A stretch of 64,000 nucleotides of DNA from CAZBRS01 sp964494475. Its GTDB lineage: Bacteria; Myxococcota_A; UBA9042; CAZBRS01. A model generated the notes under the pieces. That model saw only the letters and a list, made by a program, of their open reading frames with translations. It was not told the origin of the DNA and searched no databases. The position numbers were made by a program, and so were the translations under genes. The stretch covers positions 1-64,000 of the forward strand of contig CAZBRS010000009.1 of NCBI GenBank assembly GCA_964494475.1, read 5' to 3'. Below, piece by piece: positions 1 to 8,817 of the stretch (position 1 is the stretch's first letter; each line of letters starts with the position of its first letter).

Positions 1-1
1 G

Positions 2-2278
2 CCCGACGCGCCCGCCCCGGACGACGTCGAGGGGCCCGAGGTCGACGTGCCCGTCGCCCCGCGCCCCGTCGACGAGGTCGACCTGCGCATCGGCACCGAC
101 AACTTCGGCGGCGCCTTCGGGGCCACGTTCCCGGGCGCCACGCGGCCCTTCGGCATGATCCAGCCGGGGCCCGAGACCTCGAACCTCGGGAAGCCCGGCA
201 TCCTGCACACCGGGGGCTACCACTACGACGACATCTACCTCGAGGGCCTCTCGCTCTGCCACGTGAGCGGCATCGGCGCGCCCGACTACGGCCACCTGCT
301 GTTCATGGGCGTCGACGGCATGAGCGCGGCCAAGACCACCGAGAAGGGCTACCGCCAGAAGTACACCCACGCGGGCGAGACGTTCGCGGTGGGCCACTAC
401 GCGGTCGATCTCGCCACCGGCCTCCGCGCCGAGGCCACGGCTACCCTGCGCGCGGGGCTCCTGCGCTTCACGTTCCCCGCGGGCGCCGAGCCCGTGATCC
501 TGCTCGACCTCGGCCACGGTTCGGCAGGGTCCGACGACGGCGCCGACGTCATCACCACCGACGCCGAGGTCACCCTCGATCCCGACGGCCGGCGGCTGTC
601 GGGCTTCGCCACCTTGAACGGCTCGCTCTCGGGGCGCATCGGGGGCCTGAAGACCTTCTTCGCGGCCGAGATCGACGCCCCCGTCGAGGCGGTGGGCACC
701 TGGGAGCAGGGCGAACTGCACGAGGGCGAGACGCACCGCAGGGCCACCGTGACCGACCCGCGGGTGCGGCTGGGCGCCTGGCTGCGCGTGACGGCGCCCG
801 CCAGCGGCGTGGTGCACGTGAAGGCCGCCATCTCGTTCATCGACGAGGCCGGCGCGCGCGCCAACCTGGCCGCCGAGATCGCCGGCTTCGACTTCGACGC
901 GGTGGCCGCCGACGCCGCCGACGCCTGGAACGACGTGCTCGGCCTGGTCGAGGTCGAGGGCGGCACGCCCGACGAGCGCGTCATCTACTACACGTCGCTC
1001 TACCACGCGTTCCTCATGCCGAACCTCTTCACCGACGCCGACGGGCGCTACCGCGGCTTCGACCGCGAGGTGCACGACGCGAGCGGCTTCCGCTTCTTCT
1101 CGAACTTCTCGATGTGGGACACGTACCGCACCACGCACTCGCTGATCACGCTGCTGCTGCCCGAGATCAGCCGCGAGCTCATGCAGTCGCTCACGATCAT
1201 GAAAGCCCAGGGCGGCTTCTTCCCCAAGTGGCCCATCGGCCTGGGCGAGGGCGGCTCCATGGTGGGCGAGAGCGCCTTCATCGTGCTGGCCGACTCGTGG
1301 GTCAAGGGCGTCACCGGCTTCGACACCGCCACCGCCTGGCAGGGCGTGGTCGACCAGCTGCTCCTCAAGTCGGGCGACAACCCCACCGCGGGCATGCGCG
1401 AGTGCTATCCGGCCTACGCGCAGCTCGGATGGTGCCCGGCCGACCTGCAGGACGGCTCGGCCTCGAAGACCCTGGAGTACGCCTACGACGACTTCGCCGG
1501 GGCAGCGTTGGCGCGGGGCCTTGGGCACGCCGCCGAGGCCGACCTGCTCGACTCCCGTGCGCGCGCGGCGTACGCCAGCATCTGGCGCGCCGACGTGGCG
1601 TTCTTCGACGGCCGCAACGCCGACGGCAGCTTCGTGGAGCCCTTCGCCGAGTTCGGCTGGGGCGACCAGTGGACCGAGGGCGACGCCTGGCAGTACCGCT
1701 TCTTCGTGCCGTGGGACGCGGCGGGCCTCGCGGCGCTCTTCGGGGGCCTGGAGCCCTTCCTCAACGAGCTCACGCGCTTCTTCGAGGGCTCGGTGCCCGA
1801 GGTCGGCATGCTCGTGCCGGGCAAGTACTACTGGCACGGCAACGAGCCCGACATCCACGCGGCCTGGATGTTCGCCGACGTGGGGCGCCCCGAGCTCAGC
1901 CAGGAGTGGGTGCGCTGGGTCATGGAGACCAAGTACAAGGCCACCCCCGACGGCATCGACGGCAACGACGACTGCGGCACGCTCAGCGCCTGGTACGCCT
2001 TCTCGGCCCTCGGCCTCTACCCGGTGCCCGCGCGCGACGACTACCTGATCGGCAGCCCGGTCTTCGAGCGCGCCGTGCTGCACCTGACCGGGGGCGACCT
2101 GGTCCTCGAGGCGCCCGGCGCCGGGCCCGCCAACCGCTACGTGCAGTCGGCCACCTGGAACGGCGAGCCCCTGCACGAGGCGCGCCTGCACCACGCCGAT
2201 CTGCCCGGCGGCACGCTGGTCCTCACCATGGGCCCCCAACCGTCAGCGTGGGGGCAGGGCCTCTCCTCCCCGCGATGA
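2..2278 (+). CDS. GH92 family exo-alpha-mannosidase-like protein, 5' end outside the window
   Basis: Probably a calcium-dependent exo-alpha-mannosidase trimming mannose from glycans outside the cytoplasm. The frame is open to the left edge and the first in-frame start visible is GTG at 47. The preceding residues (PDAPAPDDVEGPEVDV) match the acidic Pro/Asp linker of the lipoproteins here, so a lipoprotein signal probably lies upstream. GH92 landmarks: an FGGAFGATFPGATRPFGM N-terminus, CHVSGIG, FSMWDTYRTTHSL, EGDAWQYRFFVPWD, and GNDDCGTLSAWYAFSALG near the C-terminus, which carries the acidic residues typical of the family. Its stop overlaps the next start. Family assignment is firm; linkage specificity cannot be read from sequence. 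Confidence 0.9.
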   Translation, partial: PDAPAPDDVEGPEVDVPVAPRPVDEVDLRIGTDNFGGAFGATFPGATRPFGMIQPGPETSNLGKPGILHTGGYHYDDIYLEGLSLCHVSGIGAPDYGHLLFMGVDGMSAAKTTEKGYRQKYTHAGETFAVGHYAVDLATGLRAEATATLRAGLLRFTFPAGAEPVILLDLGHGSAGSDDGADVITTDAEVTLDPDGRRLSGFATLNGSLSGRIGGLKTFFAAEIDAPVEAVGTWEQGELHEGETHRRATVTDPRVRLGAWLRVTAPASGVVHVKAAISFIDEAGARANLAAEIAGFDFDAVAADAADAWNDVLGLVEVEGGTPDERVIYYTSLYHAFLMPNLFTDADGRYRGFDREVHDASGFRFFSNFSMWDTYRTTHSLITLLLPEISRELMQSLTIMKAQGGFFPKWPIGLGEGGSMVGESAFIVLADSWVKGVTGFDTATAWQGVVDQLLLKSGDNPTAGMRECYPAYAQLGWCPADLQDGSASKTLEYAYDDFAGAALARGLGHAAEADLLDSRARAAYASIWRADVAFFDGRNADGSFVEPFAEFGWGDQWTEGDAWQYRFFVPWDAAGLAALFGGLEPFLNELTRFFEGSVPEVGMLVPGKYYWHGNEPDIHAAWMFADVGRPELSQEWVRWVMETKYKATPDGIDGNDDCGTLSAWYAFSALGLYPVPARDDYLIGSPVFERAVLHLTGGDLVLEAPGAGPANRYVQSATWNGEPLHEARLHHADLPGGTLVLTMGPQPSAWGQGLSSPR

Positions 2279-3834
2279 ACCGCGCCGCCGTTCTCCTGCT
2301 CCTCGTGCTGGCGCCGGCCCGACTGGCGGCCGAGCCCGAGGTGGTCTTCCACGGCAACGAGGCGTTGATCGACCCGGTGCTGCTGCTGGCCATGGACCTG
2401 CCGGCGAGCGCCGGGGCCAGCCGCCTCACGGCCGAACAGGGCGCCGCCAACCTCAGGCGCTTCCTGCGCCGCACGGGGTACGACCTGGCCCAGGTGCAGG
2501 TGGTGGCCGAGCGCGACGCGCTGCACGTCTTCGTCGACGAGGGCAAGCTCGAGCGTGTGGTGGTGCACGGCCAGAGCTCGTGGCGCACCGTGCAGGTCAA
2601 GCTCGCGCTGCGGCTGCCCGGCGACGTGTACAACCGCATCCAGCTCGAGCGCGAGGCCGAGCGCCTGAAGGGCCGCTTCGCGCTCGACGATCTGCGCTGG
2701 GAGGTGCGCGACAGCGGCGCCACCGACGCGGCGACGTTGCAGTTGGGCCAGCTCGAGAGCCTGCCCGTCGATCTGCTGTGGACGCGCGAGCCCAGCCGCT
2801 ACGAGCTGCACCTGTTCACCGAGAGCGGCGACTGGGGCGACGGCTGGGGGGTGGGCCTGGCGCTCGAGAGCCCCGACGGGCTGCGCGTCGACGTGTCGTG
2901 GTCCGACGACGCGCTGTTCTTCGCCGACGACCGGTACCGGCTCGACTCGCTGGCGGGCGCCTGGCTGCGCGAGCCGCTCGGGGGCGGGACGCTGCGCCCC
3001 GTGCTCACCCGTGCCGCGCAGAGCGTGCGCTGGCTGACGCCGCCGCTCGTGGGCGATTGGCTGCGCCTCGACGTGCAGGGGGTCGCCTCGGTGCGCAACG
3101 TGCAGCGCGCCGACCTCGGCGTTGACGCAGCGTGGCGGTACGGCCTCGAGGCGGCCGCGGGCGCCAGCTTCGAGCTCTTTCGTATGCTCGAGGCCACGGC
3201 CAGCGCGGGGTACCGGCGCGACGGCGTGGCGCAGGTGGCCACCGTGCCCGGAGGCCCGGCCCTCGGCGACGACGGTCGTGGCGACCCCTTCGTTCGCCTG
3301 GTCCTCGGCGTCTCGCGGCCCGACGCGTCGTTGCGGCTCGACCGGCGCCTCGTGGCGCGTCTGGTGGCCGAAGACGACGGCGTCTTCCGCGACGGGCACG
3401 CCACGAGGCTGCTCTTCGACGCGAGCGGGGGCCTCGAGCGCTCGTGGAACGAGCTCCACCTGCGGCTGCGCGGGGCGTGGATCGGCGGGCCGGGCGCGGC
3501 CTGGTGGGACGACGTCGACGTGACGGGCTGTGCCTTCCGCATTCCGCCGCCCGGCCTGGCGTATGCCCGCCGCCTCGCGCAGGTCGGGCTCGAGGGCCGA
3601 CTGTCGCTGCACCGCGACTTCTTCAAGGTCGGCGCCTTCCTCGACGGCTCGGTGCACGAGACCGGGGCTGTGGGAAACCTCGAGAGCGAGCGGGGGCTCG
3701 CCGCCGCGTTCGGGCTGAGCGTGCACTTCCTGGTGCTCGACGCCTTCGAGTTCGACGCCTACCTGGGCGGGGTGGTGGACCAGGAGCTCGATCTGGGGCA
3801 GGGCGCGATGATCCTGTTCCGGAAGGTGTACTAG
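2275..3834 (+). CDS. POTRA-containing outer-membrane beta-barrel protein (Omp85/BamA-TamA-like)
   Basis: 519 aa. A signal peptide (MNRAAVLLLLVLAPARLAAE) is followed by two POTRA-like beta-alpha-alpha-beta modules (about residues 20-95 and 95-160), then a C-terminal half of alternating amphipathic strands with many W/Y/R pairs, as in a 16-strand barrel. It ends FRKVY, an aromatic last residue as expected for outer-membrane insertion. BamA proteins usually have five POTRA domains and about 800 residues, so this short protein is more like a specialised TamA-like or transporter-type Omp85. The start overlaps the GH92 stop (ATGA), suggesting translational coupling and perhaps a role in exporting or anchoring that enzyme. 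The family call is from architecture. Confidence 0.7.
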   Translation: MNRAAVLLLLVLAPARLAAEPEVVFHGNEALIDPVLLLAMDLPASAGASRLTAEQGAANLRRFLRRTGYDLAQVQVVAERDALHVFVDEGKLERVVVHGQSSWRTVQVKLALRLPGDVYNRIQLEREAERLKGRFALDDLRWEVRDSGATDAATLQLGQLESLPVDLLWTREPSRYELHLFTESGDWGDGWGVGLALESPDGLRVDVSWSDDALFFADDRYRLDSLAGAWLREPLGGGTLRPVLTRAAQSVRWLTPPLVGDWLRLDVQGVASVRNVQRADLGVDAAWRYGLEAAAGASFELFRMLEATASAGYRRDGVAQVATVPGGPALGDDGRGDPFVRLVLGVSRPDASLRLDRRLVARLVAEDDGVFRDGHATRLLFDASGGLERSWNELHLRLRGAWIGGPGAAWWDDVDVTGCAFRIPPPGLAYARRLAQVGLEGRLSLHRDFFKVGAFLDGSVHETGAVGNLESERGLAAAFGLSVHFLVLDAFEFDAYLGGVVDQELDLGQGAMILFRKVY

Positions 3835-4226
3835 AAGAGCAGCTCGCAGTAGTTCTTGGTGGGGTCGTCCTCATCGAGGACGTAGCAGGCGTAGTCTTCG
3901 TCGCAGCCCGGGTCGATCAAGGCCTCGGGTTCCCGGTAGCACGGAACGCAGACGTCGGCCGTGGGGTGGCAGACCTTGTCGCTCTTCGTGCAGTCCACGC
4001 CGGCGCAGGGCAGGTCGGCCGTGTCGTCGGTCGTGGTGTCGTCGGTCACGTCGTCTTCCTTGGTGAACTTGAACTTGATGGGCTGCTGCACCATCTCGAC
4101 CGAGACGCGGTTGTTGATGTAGTCCTTCGAGCCCGCCGTGCCCATGTCGGGCGTGGACTGGTCGTAGTAGCAGGCCACCAGGAGCACCGATCCGAGGAGC
4201 AGCACGATGACCGAGGCGCGCGACAT
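3831..4226 (-). CDS. Small Cys-containing lipoprotein
   Basis: 131 aa. The signal peptide MSRASVIVLLLGSVLLVAC carries a lipobox (LVAC), so the mature protein should be lipidated at Cys19. The middle is Asp/Thr-rich (DDVTDDTTTDDTADL). The C-terminal half has about eight cysteines in short CxxxxC and CxxC spacings, which probably form disulfides in the periplasm or on the surface. No family is recognised. It converges on the Omp85-like gene with a 4-bp 3' overlap and is read from its own promoter at 4254-4281. Confidence 0.8.
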   Translation of the reverse strand: MSRASVIVLLLGSVLLVACYYDQSTPDMGTAGSKDYINNRVSVEMVQQPIKFKFTKEDDVTDDTTTDDTADLPCAGVDCTKSDKVCHPTADVCVPCYREPEALIDPGCDEDYACYVLDEDDPTKNYCELLF

Positions 4227-4253
4227 GAGAATCCTCCACCTGGACGCGCCTCC

Positions 4254-4281
4254 ATTGTAGCGCCCGATCGCGCGTCGTCAA
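4254..4281 (-). promoter_or_regulatory. Sigma70-like promoter for the 3831-4226 lipoprotein
   Basis: Read on the minus strand: TTGACG (4281-4276), 16-base spacer, TACAAT (4259-4254), with a GGAGG-type ribosome site just before the start codon. Both boxes are close to the sigma70 consensus. Confidence 0.6.
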
Positions 4282-4303
4282 AATTTGGCGCCCCCTTTTT
4301 TCC

Positions 4304-4332
4304 TTGCGTCGCAGGGTGGCGGCCGGTATATA
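4304..4332 (+). promoter_or_regulatory. Sigma70-like promoter for the bS22-like gene
   Basis: TTGCGT (4304-4309), 17-base spacer, TATATA (4327-4332). It lies about 50 bases before the ATG at 4382, with GGGTGAGC directly ahead of the start. Confidence 0.6.
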
Positions 4333-4381
4333 GGGCACCTCACGGGCCACGGGTATCGGGCCCTCTCTCATAGGGTGAGCA

Positions 4382-4471
4382 ATGGGAAGCATCATCAAGA
4401 AGCGCAAGAAGAAGATGAACCGGCACAAGCACCGCAAGCGGTTGAAGGCGCAGCGTCACAAGAACAAGTAA
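4382..4471 (+). CDS. bS22-like / AURKAIP1-COX24 domain mini ribosomal protein
   Basis: 29 aa, starting MGSIIKKRKKKMNRHKHRKR and ending in further Lys/Arg/His residues. This matches the short AURKAIP1/COX24-type proteins of bacteria (MGSVIKKRRKRM...KKHRK), which include bS22 of the actinobacterial 30S subunit and resemble mitochondrial mS38. It probably binds rRNA in the small subunit. It has its own strong promoter and a short leader, fitting high expression. The next gene starts 20 bases downstream. The motif match is strong; the exact ribosomal site in this lineage is inferred. Confidence 0.75.
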   Translation: MGSIIKKRKKKMNRHKHRKRLKAQRHKNK

Positions 4472-4491
4472 TCGGCGCGGCTTCTCCGGCG

Positions 4492-5211
4492 GTGAACTCA
4501 GAGCCGGGGTTCCTTCGCTTCTTCGAGTCCCGTACGGGTCGCTTCCTCCGCGATCACGACCTCCTCCAGCAAGACGATCACCTCCTCGTCGCCTCGATCT
4601 GCGTGCGCGATGGCCTGCCCCTGCTCGACTGGCTGCACCGGCACCGGTCTCGCACGCAGTTGACCTACAGGCTGTCGGCGCTCGTGAGCCCGGTCCCGAG
4701 GGGGGCCGAGCCTTCCGGCTGGCGCGCGGTCCTCGAGCGCGTCGCCGCCGAGGCCGGAGCTCTCGTTCACGTGCTCCCCAGCCCTTCGAACGGCCCCGAC
4801 GGCTGCCGCGCGTGCCGCGCCCGGGCCTTGGAGGCTGCCTTGCGGCTGGCCCGCGACGTGGGAGCGACGGCCCTGGCGCTCGGCGACACCCTCGACGACG
4901 TCGCCGAGGACGTGCTGCTCGGCCTCGTCGAGGCGGGCGAACTGCGAAGCGCGGCGCCTGGAGGGCTCGTGGCGCCCGGCCTGCGGCTGGTGCGCCCCTT
5001 CGCGGGCACCGAGGCGCGGGTGGTCCGGCGCTATGCCCGCGAGCGGGGCCTCCCCGACGCGGTCGTGGCCTGCCCCGTCGACGACCCCGCAGGGCGCCTG
5101 CACCTCGCCGACGCGCTGGCGGTGTTGGGCGGAAAGCCCGCGCGCCTCAAGTTCAACCTGACGCACGCGGCCCGCAACGTGCCCGTTGTCACGCCGGCCC
5201 GATCCCGGTAG
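4492..5211 (+). CDS. TtcA-like ATP-PPase superfamily protein with a degenerate PP-loop
   Basis: 239 aa from GTG at 4492; no better in-frame start exists after the upstream gene. The C-terminal two thirds resembles TtcA, the tRNA C32 2-thiolase: CRACRARALEAALRLARDVG then ALALGDTLDDVAEDVLLGL (compare CxxCxRxRRG...IALGHHRDDxxET), LRLVRPF, and KFNLTHAARNVPVV. The three TtcA cluster cysteines appear kept (C105, C108, C194). Where TtcA has the ATP-binding SGGKDS loop, this protein has SICVRDGLPLLDWL (about 35-48), so ATP activation looks lost. It could be a cluster-binding or tRNA-binding derivative, or a decaying gene, though the rest of the frame is intact. Confidence 0.7.
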   Translation: MNSEPGFLRFFESRTGRFLRDHDLLQQDDHLLVASICVRDGLPLLDWLHRHRSRTQLTYRLSALVSPVPRGAEPSGWRAVLERVAAEAGALVHVLPSPSNGPDGCRACRARALEAALRLARDVGATALALGDTLDDVAEDVLLGLVEAGELRSAAPGGLVAPGLRLVRPFAGTEARVVRRYARERGLPDAVVACPVDDPAGRLHLADALAVLGGKPARLKFNLTHAARNVPVVTPARSR

Positions 5212-5239
5212 TGTTCCTCCCACGATCGGGGAGGCCACC

Positions 5240-6223
5240 ATGCGGGCGCGATTCCTGGTGTTGGCGGGGGCGACGCTGCTCCTGGCGTGTTCGGGCGGCG
5301 ACGGACAGTCGGGCGGCGACCCGCGCGACGTTGCCTTCGACGAAGCCGCGAACGCCGAGGGGCTGTTCGGCGAGTGGGCTCACGCCGACGGCAGCGAGCC
5401 CGGCCCCGACGCCGCGGTCTCGGACCAGGCGGGGGCCGATGTCCCCGACGCGGGGCCCGACGCGAACCCCGGCGACACCGGGGCCGACGCCCCGGGTCCC
5501 GAGGTCGTGGTCCCGGTGGAGTGGGACGTGCTCGTGCTCACGGCCCTGAAGGGCCACCTGTACCTGAACGGCACCTTCTACACCGTCGTGCAGAACACGA
5601 GCACCGCGTCGTTCGTGGGGCTCGACGGTGTGTTCAGCCGCTTCTACTCCCTGACCGACGACGGCCAGGTCAGGGTCGACGGCGAGCCCGCGTTCGAGGT
5701 GGCCGGCGTGCCTGCGAACGTCAGCTTCCTCGACGTCGCCGCCACCAGCACTCCGCAGGGTGGCTACGTGTTCACGCTGCAGTCGAACGGGCAGGTGCGC
5801 AACAACGGCGGGGCCATGGTCACCCTGGCGCCGCCCGGCGGCCAGGCGTGGGCGGCCCTCTCGGCCGAGGGCTCCACCTACTACCTGGCCACGACCACGG
5901 GCACGCTCTTCGAGAACGGGAAGCTCTACCCGGGCCTCACGCTCCCGGTGCCGGCCGGCGACACGCTGGTGGCGCTGCGCGTGGTGAGCGGCCAGTTCTA
6001 CGCGCTGACCCAGGCGGGCAAGGTGCTGAAGAACGGCGTGGTGTTGCAAGACCTGGCCGCCAAGGCCGCGCCGCCCTTCGTGGGCCTCGACGTGACGCCC
6101 GAGCACGCCTACGTGCTCACGCGCGCGTGCAACGTGTTCGAAGACGCCACCGAGATCGCCGCGCTCACGCCCTTCACGGGCGACTACTGTTCAGCGCTGG
6201 CGGTCATCCACTCGCTCGACTGA
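5240..6223 (+). CDS. Lipoprotein with beta-propeller-like repeats
   Basis: 327 aa from ATG at 5240, chosen because GGGGAGG precedes it and the signal peptide begins there. The lipobox is LLAC, followed by an acidic Ala/Asp/Pro linker to about residue 95. The rest holds five or six repeats of about 40-45 residues built on Y-x-L-T-x-x-G-x-V-x-x-N/D-G (for example FYALTQAGKVLKNGVVLQDL and FYSLTDDGQVRVDGEPAFEV). This suggests a small beta-propeller or RCC1-like fold. It is probably an anchored binding protein; no catalytic residues are visible. It lies 29 bases before the GH31 lipoprotein and is probably cotranscribed. Confidence 0.75.
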   Translation: MRARFLVLAGATLLLACSGGDGQSGGDPRDVAFDEAANAEGLFGEWAHADGSEPGPDAAVSDQAGADVPDAGPDANPGDTGADAPGPEVVVPVEWDVLVLTALKGHLYLNGTFYTVVQNTSTASFVGLDGVFSRFYSLTDDGQVRVDGEPAFEVAGVPANVSFLDVAATSTPQGGYVFTLQSNGQVRNNGGAMVTLAPPGGQAWAALSAEGSTYYLATTTGTLFENGKLYPGLTLPVPAGDTLVALRVVSGQFYALTQAGKVLKNGVVLQDLAAKAAPPFVGLDVTPEHAYVLTRACNVFEDATEIAALTPFTGDYCSALAVIHSLD

Positions 6224-6252
6224 AGGTCGCTGAAACGAAGGGGGAATCCATC

Positions 6253-8817
6253 ATGCGGAACCGAGCCTGGCTCTTCCTCGCCGCGCTGACCCTGGCGGCC
6301 TGCGGCGGCAACGGTGACGCCGCCGACGGCGCGCTCGACGACGCGATCGCGACCGAACTGGCCGACGCCCCGGCCGACCTGCCGCCGACCACCGGCCTGT
6401 CGCTGCGCATCGACCGCGAGCCCTTCGCGCTCGTGCTGGTCACGAGCGACGGGTCCGGCGACGTGCGCGCCGTGGCGACCTTCCCCACGCTCTCGTTCGG
6501 CACGGTCGCGGTCTTGAACGAAGAGACCAACTACGATCCCTACTGGTTCTACCGCGGGCTCGACGGCAAGCCCGCCGAGAAGCTGCCGGCCGGCTTCGCG
6601 CGCACCACCGTCACGGGCGTGTCGGGCGAGGTCGAGGCCACGGCAGGGGGCGGCCTGAAGGCCACCCTGGTCACCGGGGCGGGGCACCTCGTAGCGCTCA
6701 CGGCCGTGCCCGAGGGCGAGGCGGGCTTCGTGCTCGACCTTGCGCCGGCCCAGGGCTCGCCAGCGGGCCTGCCGGCCATCGTGACCTCGGCCCTGCACTG
6801 GCCCCTGGCCGCGGGCGAGAACTTCTACGGTTCGGGCGAGCGCTTCGACGCGGTGGCCCTGCGCGGCACCTTCGCCGGCCTGCAGTTCGAGCCCCTGGCC
6901 TCCGAGTCGGCCTACAACGAGGCCCACGTGCCCGTGCCCTTCGTGGTCAGCACCCTCGGCTACGGCGTCTACGTCGAGGAGCCCCGCCCCGGCGTGGTCG
7001 ACCTCGGCACCATCGAGGCCGACCAGGCGCGGCTCGAGTTCATGCACGACCGCCTGAAGGTGCACCTGCTGGCGGGCGCGCCCCTCGACGTGGTGGGGGC
7101 CTACACCGCGATCTCGGGCCGGCCGAACATCCCCGCGTGGTGGGCCTTCGCGCCTCAGCAGTGGCGCAACGAGGTGCACGGCGTCGACGAGGTCATGGAC
7201 GACGCGCTGAAGGCGCGCGAGCTCGGCGTGCCCGTGGGCGTCATCTGGATCGATCGCCCGTGGGAGAAGACGTACCACGACTTCCGCTTCAACCCCGTGC
7301 AGTTCCCCGACCCCCAGGGCATGATCGACGACCTGCGCCAGATGGGCTTCCGCGTGGTCACCTGGACTGCGCCGTACCAGACGCCCGACTCGGACGTGTA
7401 CGCGCAGTTCGAGTCCGAGGGGCTGTTCGCCGACCGCCCCGTCGGCTGGCCCACCGCCAGCTACAGCGACACGGTCGAGCTGGTCGATTTCTCGAACCCG
7501 CGGGCCGTGGAGCTCTGGACCGAGCTCATGCACCGCGTGACGGACATGGGCGTCGAGGGCTTCAAGTTCGACTACGGCGAAGACGTTCAAGTCGGCCTCA
7601 TGGGCAAGCGCGTGCACTTCTCGTTCTTCAACGGGCAGGACGAGCGCACCATGCACCACCTGTACTGCAAGCTCTGGCACCAGGTGGCCCACGACATCCT
7701 GGGGCCCGGAAACGGCTTCCTGATGGCCCGCTCCGGCATGCCCGGCGGTCAGGCCGTGGTCAACTCGATCTGGCCCGGCGACCTCGACAGCGACTTCAGC
7801 TACCGCCTCGAGGTGGTCGACGGCCGCCCTGCCACCGGTGGCCTGCCGGCCGCGATCCGAGCTTCCTTGAGCCTGTCGGCCAGCGGCTACCCCGTGTTCT
7901 CGTCCGACACCGGCGGCTTCCGCAACGGGCGCCCCACCAAGGAGGTGCTGCTCCGCTGGGTCGAGCACACCGCCCTCACGCCCGTGCTGCAGTTCGGCGG
8001 CGGCGGCAGCACGCACAACCCCTGGGACTTCGAGGGCAAGGGCGACGAGGCCAAGTACGACCAGCAGACCCTCGACGTCTTCAAGACGTACGCGGCGCTG
8101 CACCTCGATCTCTTCCCGTACACCTTCAGCTACGCCGTGAAGGCGCGCGACACGGGCGTACCCATCCAGCGCCCCTTCGGGCTGCAGGAGCCCGCCGACG
8201 GCCGCCACCCCGACGACCAGTACTTCTTCGGCGAGCACCTGTTCGTGGCGCCCGTCGAGCGCGCCGCGACCACCAAGACGGTCGAGCTCCCTCCGGGCAC
8301 CTGGCTCGACTGGTGGACCGACGAGGTCGTGCAGGGCCCGGCAACGTTCACGCGCGACGCGCCCCTCGACACGCTGCCGCTCTACGTCCGGGCCGGCGCG
8401 GTCATCCCCCTGCTGGCGCCCGGCGTGCAGACGCTGTCGAACAACCCCGAGCTCGCGCCCCAGGCCCTGGCGCCCACCGAGTTGCGGCTGCGCGCGCGCG
8501 TCGCGGCCGGCGGGAACGGCAGCTTCTCGCTCTACGACGGCGGTTCGTTCCAGGTGACGAGCGGGTCGGAGACATCGGTCACCTTCGTCGCCGGCCAGGC
8601 CTTCCGGCACGCCGACCTCGAGCTCGTCGGTTCGGCGGCGCCCGCCTCCGTCACCTTCGCCACCGGCGGCGCCCGCGCTCCGCTCGCGCCCGCCGCCGAC
8701 CTGGCGTCGTGGGCCGCGTGCGCCGACGGCTGCTGGCTGATCGATCCGGCCACGGGCCGCGTGCTCGTGCGTTCGCCCCTCGCCGCCGAGGGGTTCACGG
8801 TGACCCTGGCCCCATGA
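6253..8817 (+). CDS. GH31 family alpha-glucosidase-like lipoprotein
   Basis: 854 aa. The signal peptide MRNRAWLFLAALTLAAC (lipobox LAAC) is followed by a short acidic linker. GH31 order: an N-terminal beta-sandwich with ENFYGSGERFDAVALRG, then the barrel starting near PAWWAFAPQQW. GVIWIDRPWEKTYHDF and GVEGFKFDYGED (likely nucleophile D440) follow, then WPGDLDSDF (likely acid/base D510), FSSDTGGF, and the C-terminal sandwich PLDTLPLYVRAGAVIPL. It probably hydrolyses alpha-linked glucose, xylose or similar oligosaccharides at the cell surface. AAGGGGGA precedes the ATG at 6253. With the GH92 protein it suggests scavenging of alpha-linked glycans. The exact substrate is unknown. Confidence 0.9.
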   Translation: MRNRAWLFLAALTLAACGGNGDAADGALDDAIATELADAPADLPPTTGLSLRIDREPFALVLVTSDGSGDVRAVATFPTLSFGTVAVLNEETNYDPYWFYRGLDGKPAEKLPAGFARTTVTGVSGEVEATAGGGLKATLVTGAGHLVALTAVPEGEAGFVLDLAPAQGSPAGLPAIVTSALHWPLAAGENFYGSGERFDAVALRGTFAGLQFEPLASESAYNEAHVPVPFVVSTLGYGVYVEEPRPGVVDLGTIEADQARLEFMHDRLKVHLLAGAPLDVVGAYTAISGRPNIPAWWAFAPQQWRNEVHGVDEVMDDALKARELGVPVGVIWIDRPWEKTYHDFRFNPVQFPDPQGMIDDLRQMGFRVVTWTAPYQTPDSDVYAQFESEGLFADRPVGWPTASYSDTVELVDFSNPRAVELWTELMHRVTDMGVEGFKFDYGEDVQVGLMGKRVHFSFFNGQDERTMHHLYCKLWHQVAHDILGPGNGFLMARSGMPGGQAVVNSIWPGDLDSDFSYRLEVVDGRPATGGLPAAIRASLSLSASGYPVFSSDTGGFRNGRPTKEVLLRWVEHTALTPVLQFGGGGSTHNPWDFEGKGDEAKYDQQTLDVFKTYAALHLDLFPYTFSYAVKARDTGVPIQRPFGLQEPADGRHPDDQYFFGEHLFVAPVERAATTKTVELPPGTWLDWWTDEVVQGPATFTRDAPLDTLPLYVRAGAVIPLLAPGVQTLSNNPELAPQALAPTELRLRARVAAGGNGSFSLYDGGSFQVTSGSETSVTFVAGQAFRHADLELVGSAAPASVTFATGGARAPLAPAADLASWAACADGCWLIDPATGRVLVRSPLAAEGFTVTLAP

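Noticed and set aside
3132..4373. Plus-strand frame running past the Omp85-like stop
   Set aside because: Shadow frame; the real minus-strand lipoprotein with lipobox and promoter lies there.
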